61,816 nt of DNA from Streptomyces populi (GTDB lineage: Bacteria > Actinomycetota > Actinomycetes > Streptomycetales > Streptomycetaceae). Numbering within the stretch: the stretch's first letter is position 1; each line of letters begins with the position of its first letter. Positions 54,350 to 61,816 of this stretch are shown here, in pieces. Position numbers and translations under genes: made by a program. A model generated the notes under the pieces. It was not told where the DNA came from. It was given only the letters and a program-made list of their open reading frames with translations, and made no database searches. The stretch is from assembly GCF_002911015.1 (NCBI RefSeq), contig NZ_KZ626888.1:1-61816 (forward strand), written 5' to 3'.

Positions 54350-54787
54350 GTGGCGATTCCCCGACCGCTCGACGACCTGGTCCGGCTGCGGCAGGCGCGC
54401 GACCGGATGAACCGCGAGTACGCGGAGCCGTGGGACATGGCCACGCTCGCGCGCACCGCGCTGATGTCTCCCGGACACTTCCAGCGCAGCTTCCGGGAGG
54501 CGTTCGGCGAGACGCCGTACACCTATCTGATGACCCGCCGGATCGAGCGCGCGAAGGCGCTGCTGCGGCGCGGCGACATGACGGTGACCGAGGTGTGCTT
54601 CGCGGTGGGCTGCACCTCGCTCGGTTCGTTCAGCTCGCGGTTCACGGAGCTGGTGGGCGAGACCCCGAGCGCGTACCGGGCCCGCCCGCACGACCACGGC
54701 GCGCCCATCCCCTCCTGCGTGGCCCGTCGGCTCACCCGCCCGGCCCGTCACCCCAACCCGGAGGCGGAACCGGGCACGCGGCTCTAG
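54350..54787 (+). CDS. AraC-type HTH regulator (about 145 aa)
   Basis: A single AraC/XylS DNA-binding domain without a ligand domain: MATLARTALMSPGHFQRSFR is the first helix-turn-helix, EVCFAVGCTSLGSFSSRFTE the second, with GETPYTYLMTRRIERAKALL between. GTG 54350 is the better of two starts (54332 is the other). Next to it on the same strand is a VOC/glyoxalase protein, a common pairing. Confidence 0.88.
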   Translation: MAIPRPLDDLVRLRQARDRMNREYAEPWDMATLARTALMSPGHFQRSFREAFGETPYTYLMTRRIERAKALLRRGDMTVTEVCFAVGCTSLGSFSSRFTELVGETPSAYRARPHDHGAPIPSCVARRLTRPARHPNPEAEPGTRL

Positions 54788-54829
54788 GGCCTGTCGCCCA
54801 CGGAACGGCGGGGGCGGCCTCGATGGGCC

Positions 54830-54835
54830 TAGGTT
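54830..54835 (+). promoter_or_regulatory. Possible -10 giving a leaderless VOC mRNA
   Basis: TAGGTT ends six bases before the ATG of the VOC gene, the same spacing seen at 41150-41155. Transcription would start at the initiation codon. No good -35 is visible. Confidence 0.4.
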
Positions 54836-54841
54836 GGACGC

Positions 54842-55261
54842 ATGGATCTGAAACTGTCCCAGTGCTTCATCTCCGTCGACGACCACGACAAGGCGCTCGC
54901 CTTCTACCGTGACGTGCTGGGCCTGGAGGTCCGGGGTGACGTCGGGTTCGAGGGGATGCGGTGGGTCACCGTCGGATCGCCGCTCCAGCCGGACGTGGAG
55001 ATCGTCCTGGAACCCCCGGCTGCGGACCCGGACGCCTCTCCCGCGGACAGACTGGCCATGGCCCAACTGCTGGCCAAGGGGATGCTGCGCGGGGTGATCT
55101 TCTCGACGACCGACTGCGACGAACTCTTCGAGCGGGTCCGCGCCTCGGGCGCCGACGTCGTCCAGGAGCCCGAGGACCAGCCGTACGGCCTGCGGGACTG
55201 CGCGTTCCGCGACCCGGCGGGCAACCTCCTGCGCTTCACCCAGAAGCGCCCCGCCGGCTGA
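54842..55261 (+). CDS. VOC-family (glyoxalase-fold) protein (139 aa)
   Basis: The two betaalphabetabetabeta modules of the vicinal oxygen chelate fold are seen: LSQCFISVDDHDKALAFYRD and the C-terminal VVQEPEDQPYGLRDCAFRDP with GNLLRF. Metal ligands are not certain, so it may be a binding protein or an enzyme of unknown specificity. It follows the AraC gene by 54 bases and may be its target. Confidence 0.9.
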   Translation: MDLKLSQCFISVDDHDKALAFYRDVLGLEVRGDVGFEGMRWVTVGSPLQPDVEIVLEPPAADPDASPADRLAMAQLLAKGMLRGVIFSTTDCDELFERVRASGADVVQEPEDQPYGLRDCAFRDPAGNLLRFTQKRPAG

Positions 55262-55379
55262 CCGGGACGCCGGGGGCGGCGGGAGGGCGGGAGCACCCGG
55301 GAGGGACACTGGGTCCGTGTGCCGCGCGGGCATGATCCGCCCGCGCGACGAACCGTCCGAACGTTTCGAGGAGCCGTCC

Positions 55380-56216
55380 GTGCCGTCCGCGCGCCCCCGC
55401 GTCCTGTTCGTCAGCGACCTGGCCTATCCGGCCAAGGGGCGGCGGTACTGCGACGAGGACATCGCCCTGACCTCGCGGCTGCGCGAGGAGTTCGACATCG
55501 CCGTCTGCCACCCGCTGGACGCGGCCGCGCTGATGACCGGCTTCGACGCCGTGGTCGTGCGCAACAGCGGGCCGGTCCTGCACCACCAGGCCGCCTACGA
55601 CGCGTTCCGCGAACGGGCGCTCGCCGAGGGGGTCCGCGTCTACAACCAGCTCTCCGGCAAGGGGGACATGGCCGGCAAGGGCTACCTGCCGGAACTGACC
55701 GCGGCCGGGTTCCCCGTCATCCCGACCGTCGACCGCGCCGAGGACCTGCACCTGCTGCCCGAGGCCGACACGTACGTGGTGAAGCCGAGGCAGGGGGCGG
55801 ACTCCATCGGCCTGGAGTTCGTGCCGCGCGAGCGGCTCGCCGGGCTGGTGTTCGGCGACGTCCTCGTCCAGCCGCGTATCGAGTTCCGCTACGAGGTGTC
55901 GTTCTACTTCGTCGACCGGACCCTGCAGTACGCCCTGTACGCGCCCGACCCGGAGCGGCGGTGGGCCCTGGAGCCCTACGAACCGACCGACGAGGACCGG
56001 GAGTTCGCGCGGCGGTTCGTGGAATGGAACGACATCACGTACGGCATCCAGCGTGTGGACGCCTGCCGGGCCCCCGGCGGCGAACTGCTCCTCGTCGAGC
56101 TGGAGGACCTCAACCCCTATCTGTCCCTGGACGTCCTCTCCCCCGAGGCCCGGGACTCCTTCGTCGCGCGGATGAAGACGTCGCTGCGCGCCCTGATCGC
56201 ACAGGAGACGGTGTGA
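55380..56216 (+). CDS. ATP-grasp domain protein (278 aa)
   Basis: The pattern VLFVSDLAYPAKGRRYCDED, FDAVVVRNSGPVLH, VYNQLSGKGDMAGKGYLPEL, DTYVVKPRQGADSIGLEFVP and LVELEDLNPYLSLDVLSPEA matches a RimK/glutathione-synthetase-like ATP-grasp ligase, with the last E/N pair for metal-ATP. GTG 55380 is preferred because GAGGAG lies seven bases upstream. It overlaps the next gene by GTGA. The ligase substrate is unknown; amide or peptide bond formation is the family rule. Confidence 0.87.
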   Translation: MPSARPRVLFVSDLAYPAKGRRYCDEDIALTSRLREEFDIAVCHPLDAAALMTGFDAVVVRNSGPVLHHQAAYDAFRERALAEGVRVYNQLSGKGDMAGKGYLPELTAAGFPVIPTVDRAEDLHLLPEADTYVVKPRQGADSIGLEFVPRERLAGLVFGDVLVQPRIEFRYEVSFYFVDRTLQYALYAPDPERRWALEPYEPTDEDREFARRFVEWNDITYGIQRVDACRAPGGELLLVELEDLNPYLSLDVLSPEARDSFVARMKTSLRALIAQETV

Positions 56217-57004
56217 ACCGCGGCGGCGCTCCGGCGGAGGACACCCCGCCGGTCACGGGTCCGGCCGTCCGGTGGACCCACGTCTTCGTCGACCGGCCCG
56301 CGGCCGGTCTCGGGACCGCTCTCGATTTCTGGACGGCGGTCACCGGCACGAAGCTGTCCGGACGCCGGGGCGAACGGGGCGAGTTCGTCACGCTGCTGCC
56401 CGCCGGGGGCGACGCGTACGTGAAGGCGCAGGGCGTCGAGGAGGGCCCCGGGGGCGCGCACCTCTGCCTGTCCGTGGAGGACGTGCCGGCACTGGTGGAG
56501 CGGGCGCTGCGGCTGGGCGCCGGACTCGTCACGGACCACGGGGAGTGGGCCGTGCTGCGCTCTCCCGGCGGCCAGCCGTTCTGCGCGGTGCCCTGGAACG
56601 GTCAGTCCGCGCGGCCGCCGGTCACCGAGGGACCGGACGGGACGACGAGCCGGCTCGACCAGGTGAGCATCGACCTGGCTCCGGGCGTGTTCGAGGCCGA
56701 GACCGTCTTCTGGGGCGAGCTCACGGGGTGGGAGTCCCTCCCCGGGGCGCTCCCGGAGTTCCATCTGATCAGGCCGCCCGCCGGGCTGCCGGTGCGCATC
56801 CTGCTGCAACGCCTCGGCACCGAACGCCCCACCTCGGCCCATCTGGACCTCGCCTGCTCGGACGTCGAGGCGGTCCGGGTCCGGCACGAGGCCCTCGGGG
56901 CGACGACGGTCGGCCGGGGTGCGCGCTGGACGGTGATGCGGGACCCCGTCGGCGGCGTCTACTGCCTGACCGGCCGCGATCCCGCCACGGGCAGCCTGCC
57001 GTAG
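56213..57004 (+). CDS. Two-module VOC-family protein (263 aa)
   Basis: Two VOC modules in tandem: residues ~15-125 (AVRWTHVFVDRPAAGLGTAL, GGAHLCLSVEDVPALV) and ~145-263 (LDQVSIDLAPGVFEAETVFW, TSAHLDLACSDVEAVRV, WTVMRDPVGGVYCLT). Start GTG 56213 overlaps the ATP-grasp stop, so the two should be made together. Possibly a resistance or dioxygenase-like protein; nothing more specific is visible. Confidence 0.88.
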   Translation: MNRGGAPAEDTPPVTGPAVRWTHVFVDRPAAGLGTALDFWTAVTGTKLSGRRGERGEFVTLLPAGGDAYVKAQGVEEGPGGAHLCLSVEDVPALVERALRLGAGLVTDHGEWAVLRSPGGQPFCAVPWNGQSARPPVTEGPDGTTSRLDQVSIDLAPGVFEAETVFWGELTGWESLPGALPEFHLIRPPAGLPVRILLQRLGTERPTSAHLDLACSDVEAVRVRHEALGATTVGRGARWTVMRDPVGGVYCLTGRDPATGSLP

Positions 57005-57031
57005 CCGCGGATCGCGGTACGCCCCTCGTGG

Positions 57032-57379
57032 TCAGGCCCGGTCCGCCCCGCCCCGGTCCCAGACCTCCACGTCCACGACGGCGTCCACCGCGATCGGTCC
57101 GTAGACGTGCGGGAACTCCTCCCCGCCGGGCTCCATGGCCTCGAAGCGGACCGGCGCGGTGAGCCGTTCGGCGTCGATCACGAGGACCACGAGTTCGTCG
57201 GGGCCGGTGTAGGAGCCGTACACCATGGCGGCCACAGCGGGGAGTTGGCGGCGCAGCGAGCAGTGGATGAAGCCCTCCTCCTGGAGGGTCCGGCCGCGGG
57301 TGGAGATCTCGAAGGTGCCCGACACGCGGGCCGCGTCCCACAGGGAACGCTCGGTCAGATGCAGCAGAGGTTCGGACAT
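57032..57379 (-). CDS. DUF952 family protein (115 aa)
   Basis: MSEPLLHLTERSLWDAARVS, EGFIHCSLRRQLPAVA and EEFPHVYGPIAVDAV match the DUF952 pattern, a small globular protein family related to glutathione S-transferase-like folds of unknown function. ATG 57379 has no strong ribosome site. It ends the minus-strand run that starts with the YciI protein. Confidence 0.9.
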   Translation of the reverse strand: MSEPLLHLTERSLWDAARVSGTFEISTRGRTLQEEGFIHCSLRRQLPAVAAMVYGSYTGPDELVVLVIDAERLTAPVRFEAMEPGGEEFPHVYGPIAVDAVVDVEVWDRGGADRA

Positions 57380-57389
57380 GCGGACCACG

Positions 57390-58616
57390 CTAAGCACGCA
57401 GGCGGGCCGCCCGCACCTCCAAATAGCGGCGCTCGGGCAGGCTGAGGGTCCTGGCCGCCGCCGACGCGTAGGCGGCCCGGGCCGCGTCCGGGTCGCCCGC
57501 GCGCTCCAGCAGATGGCCCCGGACCGCGTCCAGCCGGTACCCGGCGGCCGACTCGCCCTCCAGCAGGTCGAGTTCGGCGAGGGCGGCGCGCGGATCGTGC
57601 ACCATGGCCACGGCGACCGCGCGGTTGAGGCGCTCGACGGGACCCGGGACCTGGCGCACGAGGAGGTCGTACAGGCCGAGGATCTCGGTCCAGTCCGTCG
57701 CCTCCGGCGAGGGCGCCTCGTCGTGGACCGCGGCGATCGCGGCCCGGAGCGCGTAGGGACCCGCCGGTCCCAGCGCCAGCGCCCCGGTCACCAGCGCCAC
57801 GCCCTCCTCGACCGCCGCCCCGTCCCAGCGGGTGCGGTCCTGTTCGTCGAGGGGGACGAGTTCTCCGTGCGGCCCGGTCCGCGCGGCGCGCCGGGCGTCG
57901 GTGAGCAGCATCAGCGCGAGCAGGCCGGTCACCTCGCCGTCCCCGGGCAGCAGCTCCCGGACCGTGCGCGTCAACCGGATGGCCTCGCGGGCGAGTTCGG
58001 CGCGCCGGAGCGTCGTGCCGGAGGTCGCCGTGTAGCCCTCGTTGAAGATCAGGTAGAGGGTGTGCAGGACGGCGGGCAGCCGTCGCTCCCAGTGGTCGGG
58101 GCGGGCGAGTCCGACGCCGCGTACCCGCTGCTTGGCCCGGCTGATCCGCTGCGCCATGGTCGCCTCGGGCACCAGGTACGCCCGCGCGATCTCCGCCGTG
58201 GTCAGACCTCCCACCGCGCGCAGGGTGAGGGCGATCTGCGCGGCCGGGGACAGCGCGGGATGGCAGCACAGGAAGAGCAGGGAGAGGGTGTCGTCCTGGG
58301 ACGGGGCGCGGTCCGCTCCCGGCGGCGGCGCCGTGAAGGCGTCCCGCGGGGTCAGCGCCGCGGCCTTCTCCTCCCGCAGCCGCCGCGCCTCCTCGGCGCG
58401 CAGGATGTCGACGAGCCGCCGCGAGGCGACCTTGATCAGCCAGCCGCGCGGGTTGTCCGGCACGCCCTTCGCCGGCCACTGCCCGGCGGCCGCGAGCAGC
58501 GCCTCCTGCGTGGCGTCCTCGGCCGCGTCGAAGTGCCCGTAGCGGCGGACGAGCGCGCCGAGGACCTGCGGCGCGTGGCGGCGCAGCAGGTCCTCGACCT
58601 CGGTCGTGGCCCTCAT
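57390..58616 (-). CDS. ECF sigma factor with DUF6596 extension (408 aa)
   Basis: Residues 1-170 are sigma regions 2 and 4 (VLGALVRRYGHFDAAEDATQ, ALTLRAVGGLTTAEIARAYL, EATMAQRISRAKQRVRG). The large C-terminal part (LYLIFNEGYTATSGTTLRRA, EILGLYDLLVRQVPGPVERL, HLLERAGDPDAARAAYASAA) is the DUF6596 TPR-like extension that replaces an anti-sigma factor in this ECF group. A gap of five bases separates it from the YciI gene upstream; YciI-ECF pairs are a recurring arrangement. Confidence 0.94.
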   Translation of the reverse strand: MRATTEVEDLLRRHAPQVLGALVRRYGHFDAAEDATQEALLAAAGQWPAKGVPDNPRGWLIKVASRRLVDILRAEEARRLREEKAAALTPRDAFTAPPPGADRAPSQDDTLSLLFLCCHPALSPAAQIALTLRAVGGLTTAEIARAYLVPEATMAQRISRAKQRVRGVGLARPDHWERRLPAVLHTLYLIFNEGYTATSGTTLRRAELAREAIRLTRTVRELLPGDGEVTGLLALMLLTDARRAARTGPHGELVPLDEQDRTRWDGAAVEEGVALVTGALALGPAGPYALRAAIAAVHDEAPSPEATDWTEILGLYDLLVRQVPGPVERLNRAVAVAMVHDPRAALAELDLLEGESAAGYRLDAVRGHLLERAGDPDAARAAYASAAARTLSLPERRYLEVRAARLRA

Positions 58617-58621
58617 CCCGT

Positions 58622-59035
58622 TCAGAGGTCCCCGGCACCGTCCTGGACGGGCCGGATGACCACCGGGTGCCCGGTGGCGCCCTCGGGACCCGGGCAGCGG
58701 GTGACGCGCTCGGCGATCTCGGTGACCCGCTCCAGGCTCGCGCAGTCGACCACCCAGTAGCCGGCCATCAGTTCCTTGGTCTCGCTGTACGGGCCGTCGG
58801 TGATCACCGCCTTGCCGTCCGGGCCCAGGGACACCTGACGGGCCCGCGCGGGGTCGGTCAGCCCCTGGGCGTCGACCAGCTCGCCGGATTCGGAGAGGTC
58901 GTCGCCGATCGCGCCCATGTAGGCGTACATGGCTTGCAGTTCCTGTTCGCTCCAGGCCGGCGCCTGCGCGGACGCCTTGCCCCGCATGCCCTCGTAGTCG
59001 GCCTGGGTGCCCTGCACCATCACCAGGTACTTCAT
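58622..59035 (-). CDS. YciI-like (DGPF) protein (137 aa)
   Basis: MKYLVMVQGTQADYEGMRG and VITDGPYSETKELMAGYWVV are the YciI/DGPF hallmarks (a ferredoxin-like fold with a conserved D-G-P-F/Y motif). It lies five bases before the ECF sigma gene, so it may be the signal partner of that sigma factor. Catalytic activity unknown. Confidence 0.93.
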   Translation of the reverse strand: MKYLVMVQGTQADYEGMRGKASAQAPAWSEQELQAMYAYMGAIGDDLSESGELVDAQGLTDPARARQVSLGPDGKAVITDGPYSETKELMAGYWVVDCASLERVTEIAERVTRCPGPEGATGHPVVIRPVQDGAGDL

Positions 59036-59174
59036 GAGTCCGCTCCTTCGGCTTCCTCGGCTCGGACCGCCCGTGGCGGGCGGCTCTCACTGGGGACGTC
59101 GGAGCCGGCCCGCGTTTCTCTACACGTCCTCGCGCGTCTCTTCCCCGTCCTCGCGCGGCGGCTTCCGGTGCGCG

Positions 59175-59411
59175 TCAGGTCTTCTCCGCCGCGGCCTCCT
59201 CCGGCAGACCGTGCCCCTCCCGCCGGTCCTGCCCGTGCCCTTGTCCGGGCCCGTGCTCTTGTCCGGGCTCGTACGTGTAGGCCGCGCAGTCCGGGTTGTG
59301 GCAGGGGCCGGGGCCCCATCTGGGCGCCCACACACCCAGGGTCTTGTAGCGGTGCACGGCCGTGGCGACCGGCTGCCCGCATTCGGGACAAGCGTGCTCA
59401 TCGGTGCCCAT
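59175..59411 (-). CDS. Small Cys-rich protein (78 aa), probable zinc ribbon
   Basis: Two Cys pairs (CPECGQP near the start and CHNPDC about 25 residues later) suggest one zinc ribbon. The tail is His/Gly/Gln-rich and unstructured (GQEHGPGQGHGQDRREGHG). Function unknown. Only a close GAAGG precedes the ATG. Confidence 0.75.
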   Translation of the reverse strand: MGTDEHACPECGQPVATAVHRYKTLGVWAPRWGPGPCHNPDCAAYTYEPGQEHGPGQGHGQDRREGHGLPEEAAAEKT

Positions 59412-59473
59412 GCCTTCAGGGTAGGACGGCGGTCCCGTCGCTTCCTGTCGTACGTCCCGGACGGGCCCCGGGC

Positions 59474-60118
59474 CTACGCCCGTCCGTCCGGGCGCGGCTC
59501 GCGCCACATCGGCCACATCCGCGGACCGTCCGGCAGGTCGAGGGGGCGGCCCGAGAGCTCGAAGCCGAGCCGCTCGTACAGCGCGCGGCTGCGGGCGTTG
59601 CTCGCCTCCAGATAGGCGGCCAGGCCCTCGCGGTCGCAGCGGTCGAGGACCGACCCGATCAGCGCGCCGCCGAGGCCCTCGCCCTGGCGCCCCGGCACCA
59701 CCCCGATCATCCACAGGTACGCGTGGGCCCGCCCCTCGGGGTGGATGTCCGCCGTCAGCCGGCCGATCAGCTCGACGCGTTCGTTGTCCGGGTCGACGGC
59801 CGCGCGCAGCTGCGCGGGACCGTCCTCGTCCGCCCGGCCGGAGTCGCCGTCCCCCTCGCCGCCGCTCTCGCCGTCGTGGTCCCCGGCGGGGACGGACAGC
59901 CACAGGGCGCACGCCGAACCGTCCTCGGCCAGGTCTATGCGCCCCTCGGCGAGCACGACGTCGGTGAAGGCCGCCATCAGTCCGGGGTGCTTCGCACGCC
60001 GGTGCGCCGGGTCCGGGAAGACCCAGTTGCTCACCGGATCGTCCTGGAAGGCCTCGTCCAGCAGCCGGACGACCAGCTCCCGGTCCGCCTCGCCCGCCAC
60101 CCGGATCGCCACACCCAT
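59474..60118 (-). CDS. GNAT-family N-acetyltransferase (214 aa)
   Basis: The acetyl-CoA motif IGVVPGRQGEGLGGALI is clear, followed by LAAYLEASNARSRALYERLG and FELSGRPLDLPDGP. The acceptor side contains an Asp/Gly/Glu-rich insertion (about residues 80-105) not usual for the fold. The substrate cannot be named. Confidence 0.92.
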   Translation of the reverse strand: MGVAIRVAGEADRELVVRLLDEAFQDDPVSNWVFPDPAHRRAKHPGLMAAFTDVVLAEGRIDLAEDGSACALWLSVPAGDHDGESGGEGDGDSGRADEDGPAQLRAAVDPDNERVELIGRLTADIHPEGRAHAYLWMIGVVPGRQGEGLGGALIGSVLDRCDREGLAAYLEASNARSRALYERLGFELSGRPLDLPDGPRMWPMWREPRPDGRA

Positions 60119-60275
60119 GACCAGCCCCGCCCTTCGCTCCAACCAGCGTCTGCCGTACGGCGGTTGAGCCTATTACGCCCGGCGCCGGCCCACCTCCCGC
60201 CGGGGTGTCCCGAGGACGGCCGCGAGAACGCGGGCCCCGCACGCCGTGGGGACGCGCGGGGCCCGCCCTCCGGAG

Positions 60276-60315
60276 CCGGGCACCGCACGGCCGTCAGGTG
60301 CCGTGCGGCGCCCGG
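60276..60315 (-). terminator. Terminator-like hairpin after the polyprenyl synthase gene
   Basis: Fifteen-base stem with one mismatch (arms 60276-60290 and 60301-60315) and a ten-base loop, 48 bases past the stop of the minus-strand gene. A short CGGGGCTC repeat (three copies, 60313-60336) overlaps its right arm. Confidence 0.65.
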
Positions 60316-60363
60316 GGCTCCGGGGCTCCGGGGCTCCGGGTGCCGACCCGCCCGCCGGGGCGG

Positions 60364-61503
60364 TCAGTCGCTGCGGCGCGTGACGAACTCGGCCAGTGCG
60401 AGAAGGCCGCCCGCCGCCTCGGGGTCGGGGACCGCGCGGGACAGTTCGTGCATCGCCCGGGACATCCGGTCGGCCGCCTGGACCTGCGCCCAGTCGCGCC
60501 CGCCCGCCCGCTCGACCGCCAGTGCCGTTCGCTCCAGCTCCCCTTCCCGGAACGGAGCCGCGTACAACTCGGCCAGCTCGTCGGCCGCCGGGGTGCCCGA
60601 GGTGAGGGCGGCGACCACGGGCAGCGACTTCTTCCGGGCGGCGAGATCCGCCCCGGCGGGTTTGCCGGTGCGGCCCGGATCCCCCCAGATCCCGATCACG
60701 TCGTCGATCAGCTGGAAGGCGAGCCCCGCCTCCCGGCCGAACGCGTCGAGCGCCTCGACGCGCCCGGCGTCCGCCCCCGCGTACAGCCCGCCGATGGCGC
60801 AGGCGCTGCCGATCAGGGCTCCCGTCTTCGCCTCGGCCGTGGCGAGGCACTCGTCGAGGGTGATCTCGTCCGGGCCGAGCTTCTCCATGGCCGTGTCCGT
60901 GTGCTGTCCGGCGCACAGTTCGACGACGCAGCCCGCGAGCCGCGCGGCGGCCGCCGAGGACGCGGGGTGCGGGTCCTCGGCGAGCATCCGCAGGGCCAGC
61001 GCCTGTAGCGCGTCCCCGGCGAGGATCGCGTCGGCGTCGCCGAACACGGTCCACGCGGTGGGTCGGTGTCTGCGGGTGGTGTCCCGGTCCATCACGTCGT
61101 CGTGCAGCAGTGTGAAGTTGTGGATCAGTTCCACCGCGGCGGCGGCCCGTACGGCCGCCGCGTGCCGTCCGCCGAGTGCCTGGACCGCGCTCAGCACGAG
61201 CGCGGGCCGGACGGCCTTGCCCGCGTTCCCCGCCCCGGGAGTGCCGTCCGCCTGCTCCCAGCCGAAGTGGTACAGCGCGATCCGGCGCATGGAGCCCGGC
61301 AGCGAGTCGACGGCCCGGCGCAGTTCGGGGTCGACGCACGCCCGTGTCCGCTCCAGGACGACCGCGGCCTCCTGCGCGTCGGGCGGGCCCGGCGCGGCCT
61401 GTTCCTCCACGGGTCTCCCGGCGGGCCCCTGCCGGTCCGCGGTCCCCGACCGGCGCCGTCCGCCGGGAATCCCGGCCGGCCCCTGCCGCGTCCGGGTCGT
61501 CAT
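60364..61503 (-). CDS. Polyprenyl diphosphate synthase, likely encapsulin cargo (379 aa)
   Basis: A class I trans-prenyltransferase with both Asp-rich motifs, HDDVMD (134-139) and QLIDDVIGIWGD (Asp267-Asp268), that condenses isopentenyl diphosphate with allylic primers. Unusually, residues 1-45 are a disordered Gly/Pro/Gln/Arg stretch with QGPAG twice. Such N-terminal extensions are found in family 2 encapsulin cargo prenyltransferases, and the next gene upstream encodes an encapsulin shell. GGGGGAGG precedes the ATG. Product chain length (geranyl to geranylgeranyl) not determinable. Confidence 0.9.
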   Translation of the reverse strand: MTTRTRQGPAGIPGGRRRSGTADRQGPAGRPVEEQAAPGPPDAQEAAVVLERTRACVDPELRRAVDSLPGSMRRIALYHFGWEQADGTPGAGNAGKAVRPALVLSAVQALGGRHAAAVRAAAAVELIHNFTLLHDDVMDRDTTRRHRPTAWTVFGDADAILAGDALQALALRMLAEDPHPASSAAAARLAGCVVELCAGQHTDTAMEKLGPDEITLDECLATAEAKTGALIGSACAIGGLYAGADAGRVEALDAFGREAGLAFQLIDDVIGIWGDPGRTGKPAGADLAARKKSLPVVAALTSGTPAADELAELYAAPFREGELERTALAVERAGGRDWAQVQAADRMSRAMHELSRAVPDPEAAGGLLALAEFVTRRSD

Positions 61504-61574
61504 GCCCTCCCCCGTTCGACCGCACCGGAACGCCGGTCGCCGGTGGCGTCCGGGAGACCGCCCGCGCGCGCCTG

Positions 61575-61606
61575 TCGTGGTCCCGCCTCCCGGGGCGGGA
61601 CCACGA
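61575..61606 (-). terminator. Hairpin between encapsulin and prenyl synthase genes
   Basis: Perfect 13-base stem (TCGTGGTCCCGCC / GGCGGGACCACGA) with a 6-base loop, 21 bases past the encapsulin stop. It may attenuate transcription between shell and cargo genes so that shell is made in excess. Confidence 0.75.
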
Positions 61607-61627
61607 GGGGCCCGGCGTCGCGGATCG

Positions 61628-61816
61628 TCACCGCCAGCGGCCGATCTCGACGTTCTCCAGGATGCCGAGGGCGTCCGGCACGAGCACCGCGGCCGAGTAG
61701 TAAGCCGTCACCAGGTAGGAGATGATCGCCTGCTCGTTGATGCCCATGAAGCGCACCGACAGGCTCGGCTCGATCTCGTCCGGGATGCCCGACTGCTGGA
61801 GCCCGATCACCCCTTG
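61628..61816 (-). CDS. Family 2 encapsulin shell protein, C-terminal 62 residues only
   Basis: The visible end of the protein (QGVIGLQQSGIPDEIEPSLS, FMGINEQAIISYLVTAYYSA, GILENVEIGRWR) matches the HK97-fold C-terminus of family 2 (2B-type) encapsulins. The N-terminal part, including any cyclic-nucleotide-binding insertion that would prove the 2B type, is outside the window. With the adjacent prenyl synthase it suggests a nanocompartment for terpenoid precursor synthesis. Confidence 0.8.
   Translation of the reverse strand, partial: QGVIGLQQSGIPDEIEPSLSVRFMGINEQAIISYLVTAYYSAAVLVPDALGILENVEIGRWR

Overview
This is high-GC actinobacterial chromosome, almost certainly Streptomyces. Evidence: strong G/C at third codon positions, many GTG starts, a conservon (cvnABCD), nickel superoxide dismutase with its own maturation peptidase (sodN/sodX), an actinobacterial fused E2-E1 2-oxoglutarate dehydrogenase (kgd type), and lon carrying HspR (HAIR) and ClgR boxes. 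From memory the gene order (sodN, malic enzyme, kgd, lon, conservon) resembles the SCO5250-SCO5290 part of S. coelicolor. I see no prophage, insertion sequence, CRISPR array, rRNA or tRNA.

Layout. 1-3.5 kb: the end of a TetR regulator, a small protein, a secreted NlpC/P60 hydrolase and a convergent styrene-monooxygenase-like flavoprotein. 3.5-8.1 kb: a conservon (sensor kinase, roadblock, DUF742, small GTPase) that appears to share an operon with the flavoprotein. 8.5-15 kb: a PP2C-like protein, a MarR regulator, a secreted GH25 muramidase, lon with two stress-regulator boxes, and a broken rhomboid-like gene. 15.3-22.1 kb: a spermidine-synthase-fold protein, a two-component system and kgd.

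22.2-36.5 kb is the most interesting part. Eight recognisable genes plus one tiny overlapping ORF run on the minus strand. In transcription order they are: a CU044_2847 (trypsin-co-occurring) protein; a cytosolic trypsin-like protease with a long C-terminal VMAP-type region; a 54-codon ORF; a MoxR-type AAA ATPase; an SAV_2336-type vWA protein; an FxSxx-COOH precursor peptide (FxsA); its radical SAM/SPASM maturase (FxsB); an HExxH peptide-hydroxylase-like protein; and a TIR-like/NB-ARC/TPR protein (FxsT). This joins a vWA-MoxR-VMAP ternary system to a RiPP-maturation cassette and a STAND NTPase. The combination suggests a regulated conflict, immunity or self-recognition system in which a modified peptide and a protease act as signal and effector. 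The families are known; how they work together is not.

36.7-47.2 kb: small conserved proteins, a DUF4097/PadR pair behind a 30-bp palindrome, a ClpN-like/HTH pair behind two tandem operators and a probably leaderless promoter, an alcohol-dehydrogenase-like oxidoreductase, malic enzyme, and an amino-acid ABC transporter. 47.2-61.8 kb: an ECF sigma factor with a coupled membrane protein, a methyltransferase, a CGNR regulator, sodX/sodN, membrane proteins, AraC/VOC, ATP-grasp/VOC, an ECF (DUF6596)/YciI pair, a GNAT, and finally a polyprenyl synthase next to the C-terminus of a family 2 encapsulin shell protein, probably cargo and shell of a terpenoid nanocompartment.
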